Below, in pieces: positions 1-9,329 of a stretch of DNA of 64,000 bases. Under the pieces are notes generated by a model. The model ran no database searches, was not told where the DNA came from, and was given only the letters and a program-made list of their open reading frames with translations. Origin of the DNA: Sandaracinus amylolyticus (GTDB taxonomy: Bacteria; Myxococcota_A; Polyangia; Polyangiales; Sandaracinaceae); assembly GCF_021631985.1 (NCBI RefSeq), contig NZ_CP070225.1, forward strand, positions 1,426,001-1,490,000, written 5' to 3'. The position numbers and the translations under genes were made by a program. Position 1 is the stretch's first letter, and every line of letters starts with the position of its first letter.

Positions 1-2
1 AG

Positions 3-335
3 CTCGACAAGCAGCCCACCGTGAAGCGCCTGCTCTACGTGATGCGGACCGCGCTGACGGGCACGCACCTGCTCGAGACCGGCACGCTGATCACCGATCT
101 CCCGACGCTGCTCGACGCGCACGATCAGCGCGACGCGGCGGTGCTCATCGAGCGCAAGCGCGCGGGGGAGCGCACGCCGCTCGACGACGCCGAGCGCACG
201 CGATGGCGGGCCCGCGTCGACGCGCTCTTCGCCGCGCTCGACGACGCGCTCGCGCGCTCGCCGCTCCCCGAAGAGCCGCCGAACGAAGCCGATCTCGACG
301 CGTTCTTGATCGAGACGCGCCGCGCGCGGCTCTAG
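3..335 (+). CDS. Nucleotidyltransferase-like protein, 3' end only
   Basis: The reading frame is open from base 3 to the TAG at 333-335, so only the last 110 residues are in the window and the true start lies upstream. The first visible codons continue into L-Y-V-M-R-T-A-L-T-G-T-H-L-L, a stretch I recall from C-terminal regions of COG3541-type predicted nucleotidyltransferases. The catalytic N-terminal part is outside the window, so activity cannot be judged. The C-terminus is charged and ends in an Arg-rich tail. A strong inverted repeat begins at the stop codon and probably separates this gene from the convergent acyltransferase. The family call rests on recall of one segment only. Confidence 0.5.
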   Translation, partial: LDKQPTVKRLLYVMRTALTGTHLLETGTLITDLPTLLDAHDQRDAAVLIERKRAGERTPLDDAERTRWRARVDALFAALDDALARSPLPEEPPNEADLDAFLIETRRARL

Positions 336-402
336 CAGCCCGTGGAACAACGCCGCGATCGGAGTGGAGCCGGCATCATCAGATGCCGTTTCCACGGGCT
401 GC
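335..402. repeat. Perfect 13-bp inverted repeat with nested hairpin between convergent genes
   Basis: GCAGCCCGTGGAA at 335-347 is exactly complementary to TTCCACGGGCTGC at 390-402. The 42-nt interior holds a second stem, CGGCAT (371-376) with ATGCCG (383-388). The element begins at the last base of the TAG stop codon. It may be a bidirectional terminator for the two convergent genes, although no T-tract follows, or a palindromic repeat unit. Confidence 0.6.
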
Positions 403-421
403 GACGAAGAATCACCGGCAG

Positions 422-1030
422 CTAGGCCGTCGCGAGCGGCGTCGGGACGCCGACCTCGCCGAGCGAGACCTCGCCCTGACGCTCGGGGTGCTTGCCCTTC
501 TTGTCCTGGTAGAAGTCGCGCAGCAGCTCGAAGTCGTGCGCGATGTCGCCGGTGGGGTGCATCAGATCGCCGAGCCCACCGCGCTTGCGCGAGAAGTCGA
601 GGAACCCGAGCACGATCGGCACCTCGGCCTCGACCGCGATCCAGTAGAAGCCGGTCTTCCACCGCTGCGCGACGCCGCGCGTGCCCTCGGGCGGGACGAT
701 GAGGAGGATGCGCTCGCTCTCCTTCACCACGTCCGCGATCGCCTTCACCGCGTCGTTCTTGGTGCGGCGATCGACGCCGATCCCCCCGAGCGTGCGCAGG
801 AACGGGCCCCACACCGGGAGCTCGAAGAGCGTGTGCTTGCCGACCCACTTCATGTCGAGGTCGAGCGACCACGCGATCGCGAGCGTGAACGGGAGATCCC
901 AGTTCGACGTGTGCGGCGCCGCGACGACGACCGCTTTCTCGACCGGCGGCGGACCGCCGGCGATCTCCCATCCGAACGCGCGCAGCCACGCGCGCCCGCA
1001 TGCGTTTCGCACCCGACGACGCAACTTCAT
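422..1030 (-). CDS. Lysophospholipid acyltransferase (PlsC-type) family protein
   Basis: Predicted 202-residue acyltransferase that would move an acyl chain from acyl-CoA or acyl-ACP to a glycerophospholipid or similar acceptor at the inner membrane. The HX4D catalytic motif is visible as H-T-S-N-W-D (residues 40-45). The second family block is P-P-E-G-T-R (113-118), which sits where the usual phosphate-binding F/P-E-G-T-R motif lies. The N-terminus is basic, and there is a single short hydrophobic stretch near residues 33-39. It is shorter than typical PlsC (about 240 residues). It is divergent from the glutathione transferase gene across 129 bp. The natural acceptor is unknown; an ornithine-lipid or lysophosphatidate acyltransferase are both possible. 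Confidence 0.8.
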   Translation of the reverse strand: MKLRRRVRNACGRAWLRAFGWEIAGGPPPVEKAVVVAAPHTSNWDLPFTLAIAWSLDLDMKWVGKHTLFELPVWGPFLRTLGGIGVDRRTKNDAVKAIADVVKESERILLIVPPEGTRGVAQRWKTGFYWIAVEAEVPIVLGFLDFSRKRGGLGDLMHPTGDIAHDFELLRDFYQDKKGKHPERQGEVSLGEVGVPTPLATA

Positions 1031-1159
1031 CGAGAGACGAATTTACGAGAGCCGCGTCCCGAGATCCGTCACGGAATGGTCATCACACCTCGCGGTGACG
1101 CGCGACGCATCGCGTCAGCCGCTACCGGTCCGGCCTGCTCGGCCCCAAGCACCGGGCCC

Positions 1160-1777
1160 ATGCGAGACACTCTCTACACCTGGGGCACACCGAACGGCCT
1201 CAAGCCGATCCTGATGCTCGAGGAGCTGGCCGCCGACTACGAGCTCGTGAAGGTCCACATCGGCAAGGGCGAGCAGAAGACCCCGGAGTTCCTCGGCCGG
1301 AACCTGAACGGCCGCATCCCCGTCCTCGACACGACCATCGACGGCACCCGTGTCTCGATCGCCGAGTCCGCCGCGATCCTCGTGCATCTCGCAGAGCGGG
1401 AGGGTCGCTTCCTGCCGACCAAGCCCGCGCCGCGCGCCCGCGCGATGCAGTGGGTGATGTTCCAGATGAGCGCGGTGGGCCCGATGTTCGGTCAGGCCGG
1501 GTTCTTCCTACGCCAGCGCGAGCGCAACGAGGGCGCGATCGAGCGCTACGTGAACGAGACCAAGCGCATCCTCGGCGTGCTCGACACCCAGCTCGGGCAG
1601 CACGCGCACCTCGCGGGCGACGAGTACACGATCGCCGACATGCTCACGCTCTTCTGGACGCGGAAGCCCGAGTACTTCGGGCTCACGCTCGAGGAGTGGC
1701 CGAACCTGCGGCGGTGGATCGCGCAGCTCGAGGAGCGCCCCGCGGTGCAGCGGACGCTCGCGATCACCTTCCCGTGA
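1160..1777 (+). CDS. Glutathione S-transferase, YfcG/Ure2-like
   Basis: 205-residue soluble protein with an N-terminal thioredoxin fold and an all-helical C-terminal domain. The N-terminus reads L-Y-T-W-G-T-P-N-G, similar to the T-P-N-G of YfcG/Ure2-type proteins, where Thr and Asn rather than Tyr or Cys contact glutathione. The cis-Pro motif G-R-I-P-V-L is at residues 51-56 and the glutathione gamma-Glu contact E-S at 69-70. The likely role is glutathione-dependent disulfide-bond reductase or peroxidase activity. The start is the ATG at 1160, where similarity to the fold begins; an upstream in-frame extension lacks family resemblance and is antisense to the acyltransferase. The aminotransferase follows after 34 bp and may be co-transcribed. 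Confidence 0.85.
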   Translation: MRDTLYTWGTPNGLKPILMLEELAADYELVKVHIGKGEQKTPEFLGRNLNGRIPVLDTTIDGTRVSIAESAAILVHLAEREGRFLPTKPAPRARAMQWVMFQMSAVGPMFGQAGFFLRQRERNEGAIERYVNETKRILGVLDTQLGQHAHLAGDEYTIADMLTLFWTRKPEYFGLTLEEWPNLRRWIAQLEERPAVQRTLAITFP

Positions 1778-1811
1778 TCGAGCGCGCGCGCTGACGTACG
1801 CTGCGCGCGCC

Positions 1812-2978
1812 ATGCCGCGCTTCCCGCAGGTCGCCGCCAGCTCCGACGGGCTCACCGATCGCGTCTTCTCGCGTCTCGCCGCGCGCGCCAAGGAGCGCGG
1901 CGGGCGCGTGCACCCGCTGCACGTGGGCGACACCTGGCTCGAGCCGCTCGACGTCGCGCGCGCCGAGGCGCAGCGCACCGAGAGCTTCCCGCGCCTGCAC
2001 AACTACGCGCCGGTGCAGGGCGAGCCCGCGCTGATCGACGCGATCCTCCGGCACGTCGATCGACGGGCAGGCGTGAAGCTCGATCGCGAGCTCGTGCAGG
2101 TGATGAGCGGCGCGACCGCGGCGCTCTCGGTGATCGCGGACGCGCTGATCGAGCCCGGCGAAGAGGTGCTGATCCCGGCGCCGTTCTGGCCGCTGATCCG
2201 GGGCACGGTGCGGCGCCGCGGCGGGCGCGCGATCGAGATCCCGTTCTTCGATCGGCTGAGCGATCCCGCGTTCGATCCCGAGGCGGCGCTCGAGGCCCGC
2301 GTCACACCGCGCACCATCGCGATCTACGTGAACACGCCGCACAACCCGACCGGCGCGATGCTGCCCGAGCGTGCGCTCGCGGCGATCGCGCGGGTCGCGA
2401 AGCGGCACGACCTCTGGATCCTCAGCGACGAGGTCTACGAGGATCTCTACTTCACGAGCGCGCCGCCCGAGCCCGCGTGGGCGCGGGAGGACTTCCGCGG
2501 TCGCACGATCGTCGTGCACTCGCTCTCGAAGGCGTACGGGCTCGCAGGCGCGCGCGTGGGGTTCGCGCACGGGCCCGCCGAGGCGATGCAGGCGATCCGC
2601 GGCGTGCAGACGTTCTCGACGTACTGCGCGCCCCGTCCGATGCAGCTCGGCGCGGCGCGGGCGCTCGACGAGGGCGCGGCGTGGCTCGCGAACGCGCGAG
2701 CGCTCTATCGCGACGCGGCGGAGCGCACCGCCGCGACCTTCGATCTGCCGGCGCCGATGGGCGGGACGTTCCTCTTCGCCGACGTGCGCCCGTACCGGCG
2801 CGAGGGCGAGGACACGATGGGCTTCCTCGAGCGCTGCCTCGACGAGGGCGTGCTGCTCACGCCGGGCAGCGCGTCGGGCACCGACTACGAGGGCTGGGCG
2901 CGCGTGTGCTTCACGTCGGTCCCGCCGGACGATCTGCGCGATGCGCTCGCGCGGCTGCGTCGCGTCCTCGGTCGCTGA
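1812..2978 (+). CDS. PLP-dependent aminotransferase, class I/II
   Basis: 388-residue fold-type I aminotransferase. The substrate-arm motif N-T-P-H-N-P-T-G is at residues 174-181. Asp206 and Tyr209 of S-D-E-V-Y-E should contact the pyridine N and 3'-OH of PLP. Lys240 in H-S-L-S-K-A-Y-G-L-A-G is the Schiff-base lysine, followed by the phosphate-binding Arg in G-A-R-V-G. It resembles the aspartate/aromatic/kynurenine-type group, and the amino-acid substrate cannot be decided from sequence. The last 68 bp overlap the 3' end of the convergent kinase gene. Confidence 0.85.
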   Translation: MPRFPQVAASSDGLTDRVFSRLAARAKERGGRVHPLHVGDTWLEPLDVARAEAQRTESFPRLHNYAPVQGEPALIDAILRHVDRRAGVKLDRELVQVMSGATAALSVIADALIEPGEEVLIPAPFWPLIRGTVRRRGGRAIEIPFFDRLSDPAFDPEAALEARVTPRTIAIYVNTPHNPTGAMLPERALAAIARVAKRHDLWILSDEVYEDLYFTSAPPEPAWAREDFRGRTIVVHSLSKAYGLAGARVGFAHGPAEAMQAIRGVQTFSTYCAPRPMQLGAARALDEGAAWLANARALYRDAAERTAATFDLPAPMGGTFLFADVRPYRREGEDTMGFLERCLDEGVLLTPGSASGTDYEGWARVCFTSVPPDDLRDALARLRRVLGR

Positions 2979-4803
2979 TCAGCGCGCGGGCGCGCGCGTG
3001 CTCGCGATAGGCGTGCACCAAGCACGCGAGGACCGTCGCGACGTACGCGAGCTGCGCGCTCTCGGGACGAATCGCGCCCATGACCGCGGCACACGACGCG
3101 AACGCCGCGATCATCGCGAGGCGCCGGAACGCGAGGAGCGTCGCGGTCGCGAGCAGCACCGCGAGCGCGGCGAGATCGAACGTGAAGATCGCGGGCAGCG
3201 CGAGGCCCTGTGCGACCCCGAGGCCGCGCACGAAGAGCGAGGTCGCGAAGATCCCGCCGAGCGTCGCGACCGCGCGCCGGTTCGCCTTGTTCGTGAGCAG
3301 CGCGCGGCGGAAGCGCGCGACGATCGCGGCGTACCCGAGCGCGAGCACGGCGGGGTTCACCAGCACCGGCCAGCGCGAGCCCGTCCCTTCGAGCGCGACG
3401 CGCATCACGACGCTGCTCACCGTCGCGATCGCGGCGAGCACGCCCAGCGCGAGCATGAGACGACCGCGCGGCATCGCGCCGGAGTCGAGGTCGAGCTCGT
3501 GCTCGATCGCGCGGCGCTCCGCGAGCTTCAGCTCGAGCGCGCGCACCAGCGCGTCCTCGTCGGTCGTGGTCGCGCCGAGCTCGCCGAGCTCCTGCAGCGC
3601 GACGCGCGCGGCCGCGGCCTGCTCGCGCGCCGCCTCGACGCGCACCGTCGCGCGCAGCGCGCGGGCGCGCAGCGCGGGGACCTCGGGATTGCGGGCCCAC
3701 AGGCGCTGCGCCTCGTCGAGGGCGATGCGCGCCTCGAGCATCGCGCGATCGACGCCTTCGCCCGCGGCCTCGATCGACGCGACGTGCGTGCGGGCGCGCG
3801 CGAGCAGCGCGTACGAGTCGCGATGGCGCAGCCACTCGCGCACCGCGTCGCGCATCTCGAGCGCGCTCGCGGGGCGATCCTCGGGGCGCGCGCTCGTCGC
3901 GCGGTTGCAGAGCGTCGCGAGCTCCTCGGGCACGTCGGGGCCGTAGGCGAAGGGCTCGACCAGCGCCGCGCCGCCGAGCGCCGCTTCGACGCTCACCGTG
4001 CTGTGCCGCGGCGATCCCACGAGCACGTGATGCAGCGTCGCGCCGAGCAGGAAGACGTCGGTGCGCTCGTCGATGTCGTGCTCGTCGCCGCGCACCATCT
4101 CGGGCGCGGAGTACGTCGGCGTGCCCGCGAAGGGCGCGTCGTCGCGCAGCGGTCCCTGGCGATCGAGCGCGACGCCCCAGTCGGTCAGATAGACCTCGCC
4201 GAGCCGGCCGACCATCACGTTCGCGGGCTTGATGTCGCGATGCACGATCCCGCGCTCGTGCGCGACCGCGACCGCGTTGCACACCGCGCCGAAGATCTCG
4301 AGGTGCGCGGCGAGGCGATCCTCGCTCCCGGGCACACGATCCCAGTGCGGGTGATCGGCCGCGCGCACGAGGTCGAGCCAGCGCACGCCCTCGATGCGCT
4401 TCATCACGAGGAAGGGCGCGCCCTCGCGCTGCGAGCGCGCCAACAGGTGCACGGGCACGACGTTCGGGTGCTCGAGCATCCCGATGATGCGCGCCTCGCG
4501 GACGAGGTCGTCCTGCATCGCGCGCGGGTCGTGCACCATCTTGATCGCGACGTCGCGCTTCAGCGAGCGCTGTCGCCCGAGGAGCACGCGGCCCATCCCA
4601 CCGACGCCGAGCACGCTCGTGACCGCGAGCTCGGCGCCCGACTCGTCGCTGCCGAACGAGCCGAGCGCCGAAGGTCCGTGGAGCGACACGATCGGGAGCT
4701 CGGGGCCCGCGGGCGCGCCCTCCGATGCACGTGCGCGCGGGCGCGCGGCGATCGTCTCCTCGGGCGCCCGCTTCGCGGCGCGCGTTCGCTCGTCGTCGCT
4801 CAT
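2911..4803 (-). CDS. Membrane-anchored Ser/Thr protein kinase
   Basis: 630 residues. A roughly 60-residue disordered N-terminus precedes a Hanks-type kinase domain: glycine loop G-V-G-G-M-G (66-71), ATP lysine 88, catalytic H-R-D-I-K-P-A-N (188-195). The metal-binding motif is D-W-G (208-210) instead of D-F-G, with the Asp kept. After the kinase domain come an Ala/Glu/Arg-rich helical linker (about 340-440) and a block of hydrophobic segments (about 450-600) predicted to span the membrane several times. The input signal and substrates are unknown. The start is the ATG at 4803. The 3' end runs 68 bp into the convergent aminotransferase, so the extreme Arg/Ala-rich C-terminus is the least certain part. 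Confidence 0.85.
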   Translation of the reverse strand: MSDDERTRAAKRAPEETIAARPRARASEGAPAGPELPIVSLHGPSALGSFGSDESGAELAVTSVLGVGGMGRVLLGRQRSLKRDVAIKMVHDPRAMQDDLVREARIIGMLEHPNVVPVHLLARSQREGAPFLVMKRIEGVRWLDLVRAADHPHWDRVPGSEDRLAAHLEIFGAVCNAVAVAHERGIVHRDIKPANVMVGRLGEVYLTDWGVALDRQGPLRDDAPFAGTPTYSAPEMVRGDEHDIDERTDVFLLGATLHHVLVGSPRHSTVSVEAALGGAALVEPFAYGPDVPEELATLCNRATSARPEDRPASALEMRDAVREWLRHRDSYALLARARTHVASIEAAGEGVDRAMLEARIALDEAQRLWARNPEVPALRARALRATVRVEAAREQAAAARVALQELGELGATTTDEDALVRALELKLAERRAIEHELDLDSGAMPRGRLMLALGVLAAIATVSSVVMRVALEGTGSRWPVLVNPAVLALGYAAIVARFRRALLTNKANRRAVATLGGIFATSLFVRGLGVAQGLALPAIFTFDLAALAVLLATATLLAFRRLAMIAAFASCAAVMGAIRPESAQLAYVATVLACLVHAYREHARARALISDRGRDAAARAHRADRPAGPT

Positions 4804-4834
4804 CGACGCGCCGAGGGTACCCTCGGCGCCGCGA

Positions 4835-5434
4835 TCACTGAGTCGAGATCGGCGGCAGGTCGTCGCCTCGGAACGGCGGCAGCGACGTGTTCACGACGAT
4901 GTCGTGCTGCGCGCTGCGCACGCTCTCGGCGCTCTCGCCGAAGCGCGCGCCGAGAGACAGATCGACGAACACGCGATAGCGCCCTCCGCCCTCGAGCGCG
5001 CACGGCGCGGGCAACGAGACGAAGAGCGATCCACCGGGCGCGACCCCGGCGGTGTCGGGCACCGCGACCGGCGCGCCGAGGCATCCCTCGATCGCCTCGC
5101 CGTTCGCGCGCTGGATGCGGGTGCGCGCCCACGACGACGCGACCACGAGGTCCTGACCGCTCGTGTTCTCCGCCTCGAGCACCACGCGGTAGGCCTCGAG
5201 CGCGTCCTGGTGCAGCGCGCCGATCGGCGTGGGCGACCACACGCGGAGCGCGATGCCGTCGCCGGGACGTCGCGCGCCTTCTCCGCCGACCGCGGCCGAC
5301 GCGGGGAACACCATCGCCTCGGCGCCGGCCGAGGGCTCGTCGGGCTTGCCTGCCACGACCTCTGCGTTCGCGCCGTCGTGCCCGCCGCACGCCGCCGCCA
5401 GCACCGCGAGCGTCAGGATCGTCTTCCGCATCAT
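4835..5434 (-). CDS. Predicted lipoprotein of unknown function
   Basis: 199 residues. The N-terminus M-M-R-K-T-I-L-T-L-A-V-L-A-A-A-C carries a short hydrophobic core and a lipobox with Cys16, so the mature protein should be lipid-anchored. The rest has alternating beta-like segments and two Cys residues that could form a disulfide; I recognise no family. The start at 5434 is supported by a good Shine-Dalgarno, AGGAGG, centred about 9 bases upstream. An in-frame extension upstream is possible but would bury the signal peptide. The gene lies 31 bp upstream of the kinase gene on the same strand and may be co-transcribed with it. Confidence 0.75.
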   Translation of the reverse strand: MMRKTILTLAVLAAACGGHDGANAEVVAGKPDEPSAGAEAMVFPASAAVGGEGARRPGDGIALRVWSPTPIGALHQDALEAYRVVLEAENTSGQDLVVASSWARTRIQRANGEAIEGCLGAPVAVPDTAGVAPGGSLFVSLPAPCALEGGGRYRVFVDLSLGARFGESAESVRSAQHDIVVNTSLPPFRGDDLPPISTQ

Positions 5435-5642
5435 CGAGCGCCTCCTGCTGCCAACGGGCGCGCGCGCGCCCACGTCAGGGCCTGTAGGAACGAGTGTGCG
5501 TGCTCCCAACGGGGCGAGATGCCGCGTGGGGGGCGGGCGCCCGGGGCGAGGGCTCGCGACCCCAGCCCGTGATGCGAATTCCGTAGTAAAATCGAGAGGC
5601 ACGAGCACTGCACGAGGTGGGGCAGGGCGATCAGGAGGTGCG

Positions 5643-6215
5643 ATGCAGTCGCTCGGTCAGCTCGACGGAGAGGTCGGTCGGTGGCTCGACACCTACGATC
5701 GCGACGTCCGCCGCGCGTTCGAAGAGTGTCGCCGGGGCGACTGGCTCGTGCGCATCGCGATGAGCGTCGGCGTCGCGCGCCCACTCGTCGTCATCGCCGC
5801 GGCCGACGCCGCGAGCATCGCGATCAAGCGGACACGTCCCTCCGATCTGCGGCCGGGGCGCGCGGTGTTGACCGCGACGAAGTGGGCACGCGGCGAGTGC
5901 GGCCCGGCCGACGCGTGGGCCGCCGCGTTCGCGGCGACGCAGGCGGCCGAGGACATCGCGAAGGAGTCGGTGCTGGTGTCCGAAGCGGCGCTCGCCGCGG
6001 CGGCGGCGTGCTTCGCGTGCGATCCGCGCGCCGACGACGCGTACTACGCGCAGCGCGCCTATGCGGCGCAGGCCCTCGATCACGCGGTGCGCGCGTTCGG
6101 GACCGAGGCGCACGTCGGTCGCCAGCGCTGCCTCGAAGCGACGCGCGAGCGGATCACGCTCGACGTGCTCGCGAGCGCGGTGTCGCGCGCGAGCGTGCTC
6201 CCGCCCGCGCGGTGA
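5643..6215 (+). CDS. Small Ala-rich helical protein, possibly Imm-5-like
   Basis: 190 residues, with no signal peptide or membrane segment. It is Ala-rich and helical, with repeated A-A-D-A-A and A-A-F-A-A-T-Q-A-A-E patterns and a central W-A-R-G-E motif. This layout resembles proteins annotated as putative immunity protein Imm-5, but the match is from memory and weak. There is no toxin gene next to it, so an immunity function is not supported by context. The ATG at 5643 is preceded by an excellent Shine-Dalgarno, AGGAGGTG, 5 bases away. The 93-bp tandem repeat begins directly after its TGA stop. Confidence 0.6.
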   Translation: MQSLGQLDGEVGRWLDTYDRDVRRAFEECRRGDWLVRIAMSVGVARPLVVIAAADAASIAIKRTRPSDLRPGRAVLTATKWARGECGPADAWAAAFAATQAAEDIAKESVLVSEAALAAAAACFACDPRADDAYYAQRAYAAQALDHAVRAFGTEAHVGRQRCLEATRERITLDVLASAVSRASVLPPAR

Positions 6216-6485
6216 GTCCCGACGGGAGTGCTCGTCCCGCCGGTCCCGGACGGGAACGCGCGAAGCGCGTGGACGGTAGGGACCGGCGGGCGAGCCGATG
6301 TTTCGATGGTCCTCACCGGAGTGCTCGTCCCGTCGGTCCCGGACGGGAGCGCGCGAAGCGCGCGGACGGTAGGGACCGGCGGGCGAGCCGATGTTTCGAC
6401 GGTCCCGACGGGAGTGCTCGTCCCGCCGGTCCCGGACGGGAACGCGCGAAGCGCGTGGACGGTAGGGACCGGCGGGTGAGCCGAT
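6216..6485 (+). repeat. 93-bp tandem repeat, 2.8 copies, each with a nested hairpin
   Basis: Three units start at 6225, 6318 and 6411 with an exact 93-bp period; the last is truncated at about 6485. In unit 1, CCGCCGGTCCC (6237-6247) pairs perfectly with GGGACCGGCGG (6279-6289), and an inner stem ACGCGC (6256-6261) pairs with GCGCGT (6265-6270). In unit 2 the inner stem is GCGCGC/GCGCGC, a compensatory A-T to G-C change that argues for a selected structure. The array sits between a TGA stop and the convergent aminopeptidase stop. Related single copies occur at about 19299 and 29738. No other gene is seen between 6216 and 6492. Confidence 0.8.
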
Positions 6486-6492
6486 CCTCGAT

Positions 6493-9198
<2,706 letters not shown>

Positions 9199-9329
9199 CC
9201 GCGGCGCTTTAGCGCGGCTCGCGCGCGCGTCGCAAGAGCGAGGACGCACGTCCTGCGAGGACGTGCGCACGACGCCTGCTCGAAACGACGGAGACCCTGT
9301 CCAGGTCGGCGGCAACCCTACCGAACGGC

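Noticed and set aside
2371-5487. A 1038-residue open frame on the plus strand across the kinase and aminotransferase genes
   Set aside because: It is Arg/Ala-rich low complexity, antisense to a well-formed kinase, with no domain; a GC-rich shadow frame.
5643-6215. Toxin-immunity locus
   Set aside because: The Imm-5-like resemblance is weak and no toxin or secretion gene is adjacent.
6228-6479. 83-residue frame made of a 31-residue repeat within the 93-bp array
   Set aside because: The period is divisible by three so one frame stays open, but there is no ribosome site and the DNA hairpin explains the pattern better. Kept as a repeat.
6216-6485. CRISPR array
   Set aside because: The units are contiguous with no unique spacers and no cas genes nearby.
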